Of a stretch of 64,000 bases of DNA, positions 15,135 to 24,211 are shown piece by piece. The stretch lies in NCBI GenBank assembly GCA_963785585.1, contig CAWAVW010000004.1, positions 992,001 to 1,056,000 on the forward strand. The letters run 5' to 3'. The notes below the pieces were generated by a model. It saw nothing but the letters and a program-made list of their open reading frames with translations. It did not search any database and was not told the DNA's origin. The position numbers and the translations under genes are program-made. The stretch's first letter is position 1. The number at the start of each line of letters is the position of its first letter. This DNA is from Palsa-295 sp963785585 (GTDB taxonomy: Bacteria > Acidobacteriota > Terriglobia > Acidiferrales > UBA7541).

Positions 15135-18100
15135 ATGCGCACTCGTACGAACCGGCACGGTTGTTGGCTGCTTGCGGTGGCGCTCTTCGCGCCTTTTCTG
15201 ATCGGCGGCTGCGGCATCCTTTATTCGTACACCGTGGATCCCACCGACGCCTCGGACACGACGGTTCCGGACGCAGTGCGCAGCGCGATGCGCGGCAAAT
15301 CCGCCTCGTCGAGCAAGCCGCACAAGCGCCCGGCCTCCGCTCAGGTGTCTCCGGCGACTTCGCCGGCCACCGCCACGAACGCGCCGTTTCTCGGAAACCA
15401 ATCGGTGATCACTGCGCCGTTTGGCGATTTCGTGGTTCTCACCCGCCAATCCGACTGCTCGCTCACCTTCGGGAGCTTCGCCGTCACCGGAGGCGGTTCC
15501 GGTCCTTTCACGACAACGCCCGGCGGAAACATCGCCGGTTACGAGAAGACGATTCACGACAACGCGTTCCTTACCACCACGCCTGACGTGTTTCCGCACG
15601 GCTGCGCCGACAACACCGCTGGAATCACGTCCGGCCTCGGCTTGTTCCCCGGCCTCGGCAAGAGCGGCCAGTATCTGGGCGCCGCGGCGGGCGCTTCGGG
15701 CAACGATTTTTATACGTTCACGTACAACACCGCTCCGGGCGCGCTCTCGAATCTCGTGTCGCAGCCCACCGACATTGCTCCGTTCAGCATCACCTACGGC
15801 GATCTGAACAAAGACGGCAACCCCGACATCGTTTCGATCAACACCGACGGAATCAACTCGTCGATCACCGTGGCTCTGGGCAATGCCGACGGCAGTTACA
15901 AGACGCCCGTGAATTACGACCTTCCCGGCGAGGTGGTGAGTTTCGGCGTGGTGGACGATTTGAACGGCGACGGGAATCCCGATGTGATCGTCAACACCGG
16001 CAACAACACCTTCACGATCTATCTGGGAAAGGGCGACGGTACGTTTCAGATCCCCCCGACGGTGTTTTCCACCGGCGCGGAGCAGGTCGCTTTCTCCGAC
16101 ACCTTCATCACCGCCGATGTGAATGGCGACTCGAAGAAAGACATCATCACTTCCGAAGGACTCGTTTTTCTCGGCCAGGGAAACGGCACTTCCTACACGT
16201 TTAAGGGCTCGGCGTTTCCCCGCGTGGTCACGGGCACAAACGAACTTTCACCCGGAATTGTGGCCGCCGATTTCAACAACGATTCGAAGCTGGACCTCGC
16301 CACCGACGACGGCCGGACGATTCGCGTTTACCTGGGCAATGGCGACGGCACATTTAATGCCGGTGCTGCGTACGCCACGCTTCCCAACCGCGGTTTGATC
16401 TCCGCCGCCGATCTCGACGGCGACGGCAACCTGGACCTGATCTCCGGTTACGACGGCAAGGGATCGTACCTGGGCGACGACTACATGCAGAACGTGACGC
16501 TGCCGGTGATGGGCAACGGCGACGGCACGTTTCAGGGCGCGCCGAGTTTGCCGGTGTCTTACTCCGGCACGAACCTCGGCGATCTGAATGGAGACGGCCA
16601 CCCCGATCTGGTGGCGTTTTCGCTGAACTCCAGCAATCAGGGAGTTTTGACCAGCTACATCACGCAGAGCAACGGCATTCCGGCCGCGGCGCAGCAACTC
16701 GTATTGCCCGCCGGGCAAACCGGCGGAACGCCGGTGCTGGGGAAATTTATGGGCGGCACCACCGAAGATGTTTTCTGGGTGGGTTCCACGCCGATTGGAC
16801 TGACGTTCAACCTGTCGGTGGGAAACGGCGATGGCAGCTTTCAACTTCCCGTTACGACCAACGCGCCCAGCCTGGTGCCTTCCGGACTCGACATTCAGCA
16901 GGACATCGAGGGCGTGCAGACCGTTGACATAAACCACGACGGCAAAGCGGACCTGGTGTATTGGTTCTTCGATATCGACGGCATGACCAACACCTACTAC
17001 GAAGGAATCGCCGTGCAATTGGGCAACGGAGACGGCACCTTCCAGGCGCCCAAGATTACGTTGACCTACGACAGCACCACATCGATTTTCGATTCGGAAA
17101 CGTCGTCCATCGCCGCCCTTTACGACGTGAACAAAGACAATTTCCCGGATTTGTTCCTCGTGGTGCCGGGACCGATCGTCATGGGAACGCAGCAGAACTC
17201 GCTGGCTCTCTACATTTCCAACGGAGACGGAACGTTCCAGTCGCCCACAACGCTCACTCTGACCGGGAATATTCTGCCGCCGTCCAGCGGTTACGGTTCG
17301 CCGCTCGCCTTCGGAGATTTGGACGGCGACGGAAACCTGGACATCGTGGCGAGCGGTTCGTCGTCGGACGCGACCACGCCGACCGTCGCCGTGGCGCTGG
17401 GAAATGGCAACGGGACATTCAAGCAGGCGAAGACGTTTACCGTCGAGGGGTTCGGTTACGCCGGCAGCCCGGTGCTTGCCGATTTCACCGGTGACGGGAA
17501 GTTGGATCTGGTTTTGCCGGGCGCCACCGAGGGCGGCGGCGGAATTTTTCCGGGCAACGGCGATGGTACGTTCCAGTCCATCGCGAATGGCGACGGCACC
17601 CTCTCTCCGACCCAGCAAATTGCCTTGTCGGTCGGGTACGTCAGCCTGGCGGCCGATTTCAATAGCGACGGAAAGCTCGATCTGCTTTTCGGCAACGTGC
17701 TTTTGCTGAACAAAAGCGGAGTGACGCCGCCCACGCTTGCGCCCACAACCACGGTTGTCGCTTCGTCGCTCAATCCGTCCACGGTCGGCGCGAACGTCAC
17801 CTTCACCGCGACCGTCACGTCCACCACCGCCGGCACCATCACCGGCAGCGTGGACTTTTTCGACGGCGCGACGGACATCGGCAGCGGCACCATCGCCTCG
17901 GGCGTCGCCACCTACAGCACCACCACGCTCACCGAAGGTCCTCACACCATCACCGCGCAGTATCTGGGCGACGCAAATTACGCCACCAGCACGTCGACGG
18001 CAATCACGCAAACGGTGAACGCTTCCACCAAAGCGACCACATCCACCGTCGTCGTCTCCACGCTGAATCCTTCGGTGTACGGCGGCACGGTCGGCTTTGA

Positions 18101-19364
18101 CGTGACCATCACCTCGGCCACCGCCGGAACAATCACCGGCACCGTCACCGTGTACGACGGCGCCACCAGCCTGGGCACCGTGCCCGTGCAGGCCGGCGGC
18201 GTGGCGGATTTGTTCAGCGCCACATTTAATGTCGGCGCAAACTCCATCACCGCGCAGTACAGCGGCGACGCGAACTACGCGGCAAGCACTTCACCCGCGA
18301 TCGTGCAAAACGTCACGATGGCCTCGACCGCGACTGCGCTTTCGGCATCGTCCACCAGCGCCGCGGCAGGCACGAACGTCACGTTCACCGCGACGGTCAC
18401 CACCAGCGGCACGTCTCCCATCGCCGGCACCGTGAACTTTCTCGATGGTGGCACGATGATCGGGTCCGGCGCCGTGGGCGCGGCAGGCGTGGCGACATAC
18501 TCCACCACCGCGCTCGCCGTCGGCGCTCACTCGATCACCGCGAATTACACCGGCAACGCCGACTTCAACGCGTCCACTTCGTCCGCCGTCGCCGTCACCA
18601 TCACTTCGGCGGGCACGTTCACGCTGTCCGCGAATCCAGCGGCCGTCACCGTCACCGCCGGCACTCCAGGCTCAACCACCATCACCGTCACGCCGTCCGG
18701 CGGATTCAGTCAAACGGTGAATCTGTCGTGCGCGAATCCGCCGGCGGGCTTCAGTTGCACGTTTGGTCCGCCGAGCGTCACGCCCAATGGCGGTTCGGCC
18801 AGCTCCACGCTGACGATCACCGACGGCTTGGCGCCCGGCGACGCCGCGCGCGCGCGCAAATCCGTCGCGGGCGTGTGGCCGCCATCGAACGCCGGCTCGG
18901 GCGGTGGCTCCGGCCCTGGCGCTGGCTCTGTCTTCGGCAGAGGCTGGCTCGGCTCGCTCGCCGCGCGTTTTCTCGGCACGCCTGCCGGACGTTTCCTCGG
19001 TTCGCCTGCCGGACGAGTGGCGATGAATCGCCTCTACGCCTTCGCGTTCGGCGGGGAACTGCTTCTGCTCGGCATCGTCTTCGCGCGCCGCAAAAAATTG
19101 TCCGCGCGTACGCCGCGCGGATTTTTCTTCGTCGCTCCTCCCGCGCACGATGGGCAAGTAACAAAAGACGCGCAAGACTCACGCGGCGCACTGGCGCACC
19201 GCCCCGGACGCCTGGCCTACGCGCTGCTCGCCATCGCCATGCTCGTCACCGTCATGGCAGGCTGCGCCGGCCCCGGCCCCACGCAAACCACCACGCTCAC
19301 CATCAACGCCACCGCCGGCGCCCAAACCGTCACGCTGCCGTTAACCATCACCATTCCCAAATAG
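15135..19364 (+). CDS. Large FG-GAP/VCBS and Ig-like repeat lipoprotein
   Basis: A 1409-residue exported protein. The start at 15135 (GGAG upstream) gives a lipoprotein signal with lipobox FLIGGC. Residues about 210-850 contain many FG-GAP/VCBS repeats of the form D-N-D-G-x-x-D-L, for example FGVVDDLNGDGNPDVIVNTG and LGNGDGTF, which fold as calcium-binding beta-propeller blades. Residues about 870-1160 hold three Ig-like repeats (FTATVTSTTAGTITGSVDFF, GDANYATSTS and similar). Then follow another beta domain with SLSCANPPAGFSC-like spacing, a Gly-rich linker, a hydrophobic segment ending in ARRKK (about 1300-1320), and a second one with VTVMAGC (about 1360-1378). Likely a cell-surface or secreted adhesion protein. 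The ligand is unknown. Confidence 0.85.
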   Translation: MRTRTNRHGCWLLAVALFAPFLIGGCGILYSYTVDPTDASDTTVPDAVRSAMRGKSASSSKPHKRPASAQVSPATSPATATNAPFLGNQSVITAPFGDFVVLTRQSDCSLTFGSFAVTGGGSGPFTTTPGGNIAGYEKTIHDNAFLTTTPDVFPHGCADNTAGITSGLGLFPGLGKSGQYLGAAAGASGNDFYTFTYNTAPGALSNLVSQPTDIAPFSITYGDLNKDGNPDIVSINTDGINSSITVALGNADGSYKTPVNYDLPGEVVSFGVVDDLNGDGNPDVIVNTGNNTFTIYLGKGDGTFQIPPTVFSTGAEQVAFSDTFITADVNGDSKKDIITSEGLVFLGQGNGTSYTFKGSAFPRVVTGTNELSPGIVAADFNNDSKLDLATDDGRTIRVYLGNGDGTFNAGAAYATLPNRGLISAADLDGDGNLDLISGYDGKGSYLGDDYMQNVTLPVMGNGDGTFQGAPSLPVSYSGTNLGDLNGDGHPDLVAFSLNSSNQGVLTSYITQSNGIPAAAQQLVLPAGQTGGTPVLGKFMGGTTEDVFWVGSTPIGLTFNLSVGNGDGSFQLPVTTNAPSLVPSGLDIQQDIEGVQTVDINHDGKADLVYWFFDIDGMTNTYYEGIAVQLGNGDGTFQAPKITLTYDSTTSIFDSETSSIAALYDVNKDNFPDLFLVVPGPIVMGTQQNSLALYISNGDGTFQSPTTLTLTGNILPPSSGYGSPLAFGDLDGDGNLDIVASGSSSDATTPTVAVALGNGNGTFKQAKTFTVEGFGYAGSPVLADFTGDGKLDLVLPGATEGGGGIFPGNGDGTFQSIANGDGTLSPTQQIALSVGYVSLAADFNSDGKLDLLFGNVLLLNKSGVTPPTLAPTTTVVASSLNPSTVGANVTFTATVTSTTAGTITGSVDFFDGATDIGSGTIASGVATYSTTTLTEGPHTITAQYLGDANYATSTSTAITQTVNASTKATTSTVVVSTLNPSVYGGTVGFDVTITSATAGTITGTVTVYDGATSLGTVPVQAGGVADLFSATFNVGANSITAQYSGDANYAASTSPAIVQNVTMASTATALSASSTSAAAGTNVTFTATVTTSGTSPIAGTVNFLDGGTMIGSGAVGAAGVATYSTTALAVGAHSITANYTGNADFNASTSSAVAVTITSAGTFTLSANPAAVTVTAGTPGSTTITVTPSGGFSQTVNLSCANPPAGFSCTFGPPSVTPNGGSASSTLTITDGLAPGDAARARKSVAGVWPPSNAGSGGGSGPGAGSVFGRGWLGSLAARFLGTPAGRFLGSPAGRVAMNRLYAFAFGGELLLLGIVFARRKKLSARTPRGFFFVAPPAHDGQVTKDAQDSRGALAHRPGRLAYALLAIAMLVTVMAGCAGPGPTQTTTLTINATAGAQTVTLPLTITIPK

Positions 19365-20289
19365 CGCCACGAACCGTTTCCGCAATCTCGCCCGGCGTTG
19401 TGTCCTCCGCCGCCGCTTTGTCGCATTCTGCTGCGGCAGGGCCAGATCGATCCTCGAGCGCGCTTTTGTAGCGGCGGGCTTTATGCCCGCCAGCCGTTGC
19501 TTTTGATTTGCCGTTGCTTTTGATTTGCCGTTGCTTTTGATTTGTAGCGGCGGGCTTCACGCCCGCCAGCCTTGGGTTTTAGGTTTGCGTCGCTGCGGTG
19601 CACCGCACGAAAAATCAACGTCAACGGCTGGCGGGCGTGAAGCCCGCCGCTACAAAAGAATCCAAGCGTTGACGTCTCCAGCCCCGCGCAGCTCGCAGCC
19701 TTTCGTAGCGTAGACGCCCACGTCTGCGCGCGCGAGTCCGCGCCAGCGGACGAGCGTGCCGTTCGTCGGCGGAGGCAAGGCCAAAGCACAACCAAAGCCA
19801 AAACAAAAACCAAAATCAAAGCGCGCAGACGTGGGCGTCTACGCTACGAAAGGCAGCGATCGCGCAAACGCAGGCGTCTACTCTCCGAAATGCAGCGAGC
19901 GCGCACGAACGGTTTTGCCGGTGGTTTTGGACGTTGACTCTGTAGCGGCCGAATCCATTCCGACGTCTGGAATGGGTTCGGGCATCGATCCGCGGAGCGC
20001 AAAGTCAAAATCACAATCAAAGGCTGCCCGCTCGACGAAAACTGTCGTGCGGCCGCTACACAGTCAACCCCCGCGAGGCGCACTGCCTTTGTAGCGGCGG
20101 GCTTTACGCCCGCCAGCCATTGCTTTTGATTTGCAGTCTCCGCCCCGCGCAAACACCAACCCAAAAACGAAACCAGCCGCAAATCCCGCCGCTACAAAAT
20201 CAACGGCCTTCGCTGCGGATGCCACCGCTTCGAAATTTTTATTGGACGGAAAATCTCCCCCGTCGTTTACTAGTAGCAGGAGATTCAGA
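19365..20289. repeat. Intergenic block of REP-like hairpins
   Basis: GTAG plus GGCGGGC/GCCCGCC hairpins stand at about 19467-19496, 19543-19571, 19623-19652 (reverse) and 20089-20119, the first two joined by copies of TTGCCGTTGCTTTTGATT. A pair of inverted CGTAGACG hairpins spans 19698-19850, and a GTAGCGGCCG...CGGCCGCTAC pair spans about 19938-20060. No gene is supported. The last 170 bases are ordinary leader sequence. Confidence 0.8.
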
Positions 20290-21342
20290 ATGAATTGGCT
20301 GGCGATTCTCGGCACGGCGGCGGCAATCTGCACCACCGGCGCTTTCGTGCCTCAACTGGTAAAAATCCGCCGACAGGGCGGCGAAGACCTCTCGTACGTG
20401 ATGCTCGGAATTTACCTGAGCGGCGTGCTGCTGTGGCTTTCCTACGGATTGCTGCTGCACGCGCAGGCGGTGATCTGGGCCAACGTTACCGCGGCGCTTC
20501 TGGTGATGGCCTCGATCGTCCTGAAAGCCACGCACTCGCAAAACCGGGCCACGCGGTCGGCCGACGCGCTCGCTCGCGCCGCGCATCCGGCCCTCGCCGG
20601 TGTGCCCGACCTGGTGCCGGTCGTCGCGCCGCACGAAAAACAATCCGCGCCGATTCTGAAAGCGAACCCGGGCGCAGCAGCCGGCTCCACGATCGACCGC
20701 TTCGTCAGCCACGCGCAGCAAGCTCCGCCATCCGCGCTCGAACGTAATCGCGCCCGCCGCCGCCCGCGCATCGCCGTCGATATGGATGAAGTGATCGCCG
20801 ACGCGTTCGGCAAAATGCTGCGCGCCTACAACCAGCGCACCGGCTCAAACATCACCCGCGAGCAAATCGCCGAGCGCGGCGTTAACGGCACGTTCACCGG
20901 CACGCTTACGCCCGAGCTGAAAGCCGAACTCGACCGCATGTGCCATCAGGACGATTTTTTCGCCGATCTGGAATTGATGGAGGGAAGCCAGGAAGCGCTG
21001 CGCGCGCTTTCCGAGCACTACGAAATTTTCATCGCCAGCGCGGCGATGGACGTGCCTTCGTCCTTCGACGCGAAATTCAAATGGCTACAGCAGCATTTTT
21101 CGTTCATCCCGCCCAGCCATTATGTTTTTTGCGGCGATAAGAGCATCCTGCTCGCGGATTATCTGATCGACGACCGCCCGCGCCACTTCGATCATTTCGT
21201 CGGCACCGGAATTTTGTTCACCGCGCCGCACAACGCCCGCCGAGACGCCCCGCTGCGCGCCAACAACTGGCGCGACGTGACGCGCATCCTGATGTCCGCG
21301 CTGAACGAACCCGCGCAAGCGCCCTCTCTGGCGCAGCGATAG
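20290..21342 (+). CDS. SemiSWEET sugar transporter fused to 5'(3')-deoxyribonucleotidase
   Basis: A 350-residue protein joining two unrelated domains in one continuous frame. Residues 1-87 are a SemiSWEET/MtN3 (PQ-loop) unit: three membrane helices with GAFVPQLVKIRRQGGEDLS, GIYLSGVLLWLSYGLLL and WANVTAALLVMASIVLKA. Residues about 88-155 are a Pro/Ala-rich linker. Residues 157-340 are a HAD-fold NT5C-type nucleotidase: RIAVDMDEVIAD with D164 and D166 as predicted nucleophile and acid/base, FIASAAMDVPSSFDAKFKW as motif II, and ADYLIDDRPRHF as motif III. AGGAG lies eight bases before the ATG. SemiSWEETs work as dimers and move small sugars; NT5C removes the phosphate from (deoxy)nucleoside monophosphates. 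The combined role is not known to me; the HAD domain would sit on one face of the inner membrane. Confidence 0.88.
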   Translation: MNWLAILGTAAAICTTGAFVPQLVKIRRQGGEDLSYVMLGIYLSGVLLWLSYGLLLHAQAVIWANVTAALLVMASIVLKATHSQNRATRSADALARAAHPALAGVPDLVPVVAPHEKQSAPILKANPGAAAGSTIDRFVSHAQQAPPSALERNRARRRPRIAVDMDEVIADAFGKMLRAYNQRTGSNITREQIAERGVNGTFTGTLTPELKAELDRMCHQDDFFADLELMEGSQEALRALSEHYEIFIASAAMDVPSSFDAKFKWLQQHFSFIPPSHYVFCGDKSILLADYLIDDRPRHFDHFVGTGILFTAPHNARRDAPLRANNWRDVTRILMSALNEPAQAPSLAQR

Positions 21343-21428
21343 CGGAAGTGGCGAATCCGCAGCCTTGCAGCTAGGAAACGCCGGTCCTCACGTGAATCGC
21401 GCGGGAATCCGTTACTCCATGCTGAACG

Positions 21429-24173
21429 TTACTCCACGCTGAACGTGACGATCCGCACCTGCGTCACCGCTCCAGACGTGTCGCCCGCCTGCATCTCGAA
21501 TTTGTAATCGCCCGGAGCCAGCTGATCCACCGGCAGCTTCAGCGCAAACGGCACCACCGGGTTGCCCGCATCGACGAACGAATCAAGATCGATTCCGCCC
21601 GAAGCGTACGCCTGCTTGCCGGTTTTCGCGTCCAGCACCACGAACTGCGCGCGAATGCCCACCGCGCCTTTCGCCGCCGCCGCGGGCGCCGCCGCATCGC
21701 CCGATTTTGCATCCGGTTTTGCATCCGGCTTGCCGTCCGGTTTCGTTTCGGGTTTTGACGATGCGAGCAAACTCGGACGCACCTCGCTCAGCTTCGGGTC
21801 GTACACCTGCCCGTAGATCGCCACCTTTTCGGTTTTCTTGAAATGGTTGGTGCTCGATGCGTTGAACTTCACGCCCTTCACGATCAGCGGCACCTGATCG
21901 GCAATCAGCGCGGCGTCCAGCTGGTCGCCCAGGTCCGCGACGCGGCCGTAATCGGCGCTGAACACCGGCGTGCTCAGCGCCGTTTTCTTGCCGTCAAACG
22001 CGTCGATCACCAGCGGCCCTTCGAGTGTTTGAAATTGATCGCCGCCGCCCGACATCACCAGCTTGAACGTATATTTTCCCGGCGCGATGGCGAACTGGTT
22101 TTCGTAGCGCATCGGCGTTTCGTTGAACTTCTTCATCTCGTCTTTTTCCATGTCGAGCGTCACTTCATCGCTGAAGTGCGCCGCCACGCTGCCGTCCGGC
22201 GCGTACGCCACGCCCAGCACATTCACATCGGCGTGATATTTTCCTTTTTCTTTGTTGAACACCACGCTAGAAGAAGGAATCTGCGCCGACAAATTCACCC
22301 GCGCTTCATTCGGCGCGGTGTAAAAGAACGGAGTCTGCAGCGCGCCGCCGCCCGCCGCTGCCGCCGCGGAAACCGGCGCATTCGGCGCGGTGTTATTCGG
22401 CGCGCCCGCCGGCGCACCCGTCGCCAGCGCCCGCGATTCCAATTCCTTTTCGATCGGCTTTCCGGCCAGCACATCGTTGGTGTGAACGTTGCAATATCCG
22501 CTGCGCGCCCGCACGTTCATCCCGCCCTGGTCCACTTTCACTTTCAGCGTGTGGCAGCTACCCTCCGGAGATTCCGCGGGATTGTAGCCGAGCAGATAAT
22601 ATTGATCCTGTTCCGCGGCGATTTTCTGCAGTCCGCCGAGCAGATCGTTGGTATTCAGAATCGGAAATCCGCCGGTGCCCGACGCCAGCTCGTACATCAC
22701 CTGCTGGTTGGTGGACGCGCTCGAAGGGAACTGCGGCACAAGCTGCCGCGTCTGGTTCGCGTTGTAGTTTCCGTTGTACACACCGCCGCCTCCGGTGTGA
22801 CCGCCCGTTCCGCCGGTTCCGCCCGTCCCGCCTTTCCCTCCGCTGCCTCCGGTTCCACCTGTTCCACCGGTGCCGCCTTTGCCGCCTGTTCCTCCGCCAC
22901 CGGTGCCGCCACCACCACCGCCGCCCACATGGCCGCCGCCTCCGCCGCCCACTCGCTGCGGCGAACCGACGAGCACCAGGCGCGCGCCGTGGGCATCGCG
23001 CGAAGTGTGCGCTCCGAGCGCGCTTCGCAACCGCCCATCGAGCGTTTCACGCCGCGCGCCGCAGCCGATGCGATAGAGCCCGCTCGCTTTCGATTTTGAG
23101 ACGCATCGCAATTCACTGCGCGTCGCCATGCCTGGTGCGTCGCCGCGCGCGTTTCGGTACGCCGCCGCGCGCGCCTGCGCCAGCCGGTCGCGCCGAAGCG
23201 CGGGCGAGCCCGCATCGCCGCGCAGCGCCGCCGAAAATATAGCGCTGGTCGTCGCGCCGCTCGTCGCACCGCTCTTCGCTCCAAGCGGTTCCGCTGGCTT
23301 GCGCAGCTCGCCGAGCGACATCGTCAGCCCGCGCACATCCACCGGATACACCGCCACGTTCGCCTTGTTGCACGCGTCGATCGTCGCGGTCAGCTCGCTC
23401 ATTCGCTCCGGCGACAGCTCAAATCCCGCGGTGAACAGGATCAGGCTCTTGCGCCCCGGAATATCCGCCAGATTTTTCGCCACGCTGCGAATCGAAAGCA
23501 GAAGCGACTGCGTGCCGAAATCCGCTTCCGGATCGCCGACGGTTTGCAAGCCGCCGCCGGAAAGCCCGCCGGTGGAGGCGGTCGTATTCGTCGCCACCGA
23601 AGACGTCTGGATATTGGTCACCGCCTGCTTCAGCTTCGCCGCGTCCGCGGTGAAATTCTGCTCGATGCGCAGCGTGCCGCCGAAATCCATCACCGCCATC
23701 ACCCGATCGGGTCCGGCGTTCGCGTCGATAAATTTTCCCGCTGCGGCGCGGGCCTGCGGCTGATCGCTCAGATCCATCGAGGCGTTATCGAAATACAGCA
23801 CCATGTAATGCCGCTGCTGCCCGGCGGGCGCCGAGGAATCGGCGCCGAAGCTGAACGTGTTCACGCCGACTTCCTTGTTGTCTTCCCACACGCGGAAATC
23901 TTTCTGCGTCAGGTCCTTCACGTAGTTGCCCTTCTTGTCGGTCACGATCACGTCCACGCGCACCTCGCGCGTTTCCGCTTTCAGCACGTTCCCGCCGGGC
24001 GCGGGCGATTGCCGCTGCGCCGATTGCGCCGGTGCGGCGGCGGATGCCTGCGCCGGAGCCGCGCTTTGCTGCGGCGCGGGCGCGCTCGCGGACTGCTGCG
24101 CGCGCACCATCGCCACGCCCGAAAGGATCGCCACTGCCGCTGCCGCCGTCATCGCCATCCGCTGCATTTTCAT
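21429..24173 (-). CDS. Acidobacterial VWA-domain secreted protein, second gene of operon
   Basis: A 914-residue exported protein of the acidobacterial VWA (von Willebrand factor A) family. The start at 24173 has GAGGA nine bases upstream and gives a signal peptide ending near MVRAQQ. Residues about 85-310 hold the VWA-like domain: VRVDVIVTDKKGNYVKDLTQKDFRVWED, MVLYFDNASMDLSDQ (a DxS metal-site variant) and IPGRKSLILFTAGFELSP. An unusual insert follows, ending in a long Gly-rich tract (22796-22960 in DNA). The family core resumes with ELASGTGGFPILNTNDL and DQYYLLGYNPAESPEG. The C-terminal half is beta-rich with a low-complexity KPDGKPDAKPDAK segment. It sits 38 bp after a paralog. Function unknown, probably surface or periplasmic. 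Confidence 0.85.
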   Translation of the reverse strand: MKMQRMAMTAAAAVAILSGVAMVRAQQSASAPAPQQSAAPAQASAAAPAQSAQRQSPAPGGNVLKAETREVRVDVIVTDKKGNYVKDLTQKDFRVWEDNKEVGVNTFSFGADSSAPAGQQRHYMVLYFDNASMDLSDQPQARAAAGKFIDANAGPDRVMAVMDFGGTLRIEQNFTADAAKLKQAVTNIQTSSVATNTTASTGGLSGGGLQTVGDPEADFGTQSLLLSIRSVAKNLADIPGRKSLILFTAGFELSPERMSELTATIDACNKANVAVYPVDVRGLTMSLGELRKPAEPLGAKSGATSGATTSAIFSAALRGDAGSPALRRDRLAQARAAAYRNARGDAPGMATRSELRCVSKSKASGLYRIGCGARRETLDGRLRSALGAHTSRDAHGARLVLVGSPQRVGGGGGGHVGGGGGGGTGGGGTGGKGGTGGTGGTGGSGGKGGTGGTGGTGGHTGGGGVYNGNYNANQTRQLVPQFPSSASTNQQVMYELASGTGGFPILNTNDLLGGLQKIAAEQDQYYLLGYNPAESPEGSCHTLKVKVDQGGMNVRARSGYCNVHTNDVLAGKPIEKELESRALATGAPAGAPNNTAPNAPVSAAAAAGGGALQTPFFYTAPNEARVNLSAQIPSSSVVFNKEKGKYHADVNVLGVAYAPDGSVAAHFSDEVTLDMEKDEMKKFNETPMRYENQFAIAPGKYTFKLVMSGGGDQFQTLEGPLVIDAFDGKKTALSTPVFSADYGRVADLGDQLDAALIADQVPLIVKGVKFNASSTNHFKKTEKVAIYGQVYDPKLSEVRPSLLASSKPETKPDGKPDAKPDAKSGDAAAPAAAAKGAVGIRAQFVVLDAKTGKQAYASGGIDLDSFVDAGNPVVPFALKLPVDQLAPGDYKFEMQAGDTSGAVTQVRIVTFSVE

Positions 24174-24211
24174 TTTCGCCGTCCTCGTGCGTTGCTGTTT
24201 CACCGAACTCG

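Noticed and set aside
16248..18011. 587-codon frame antisense to the FG-GAP gene
   Set aside because: Arg/Ala/Val-rich product with no domain pattern; it mirrors the repeats of the sense gene.
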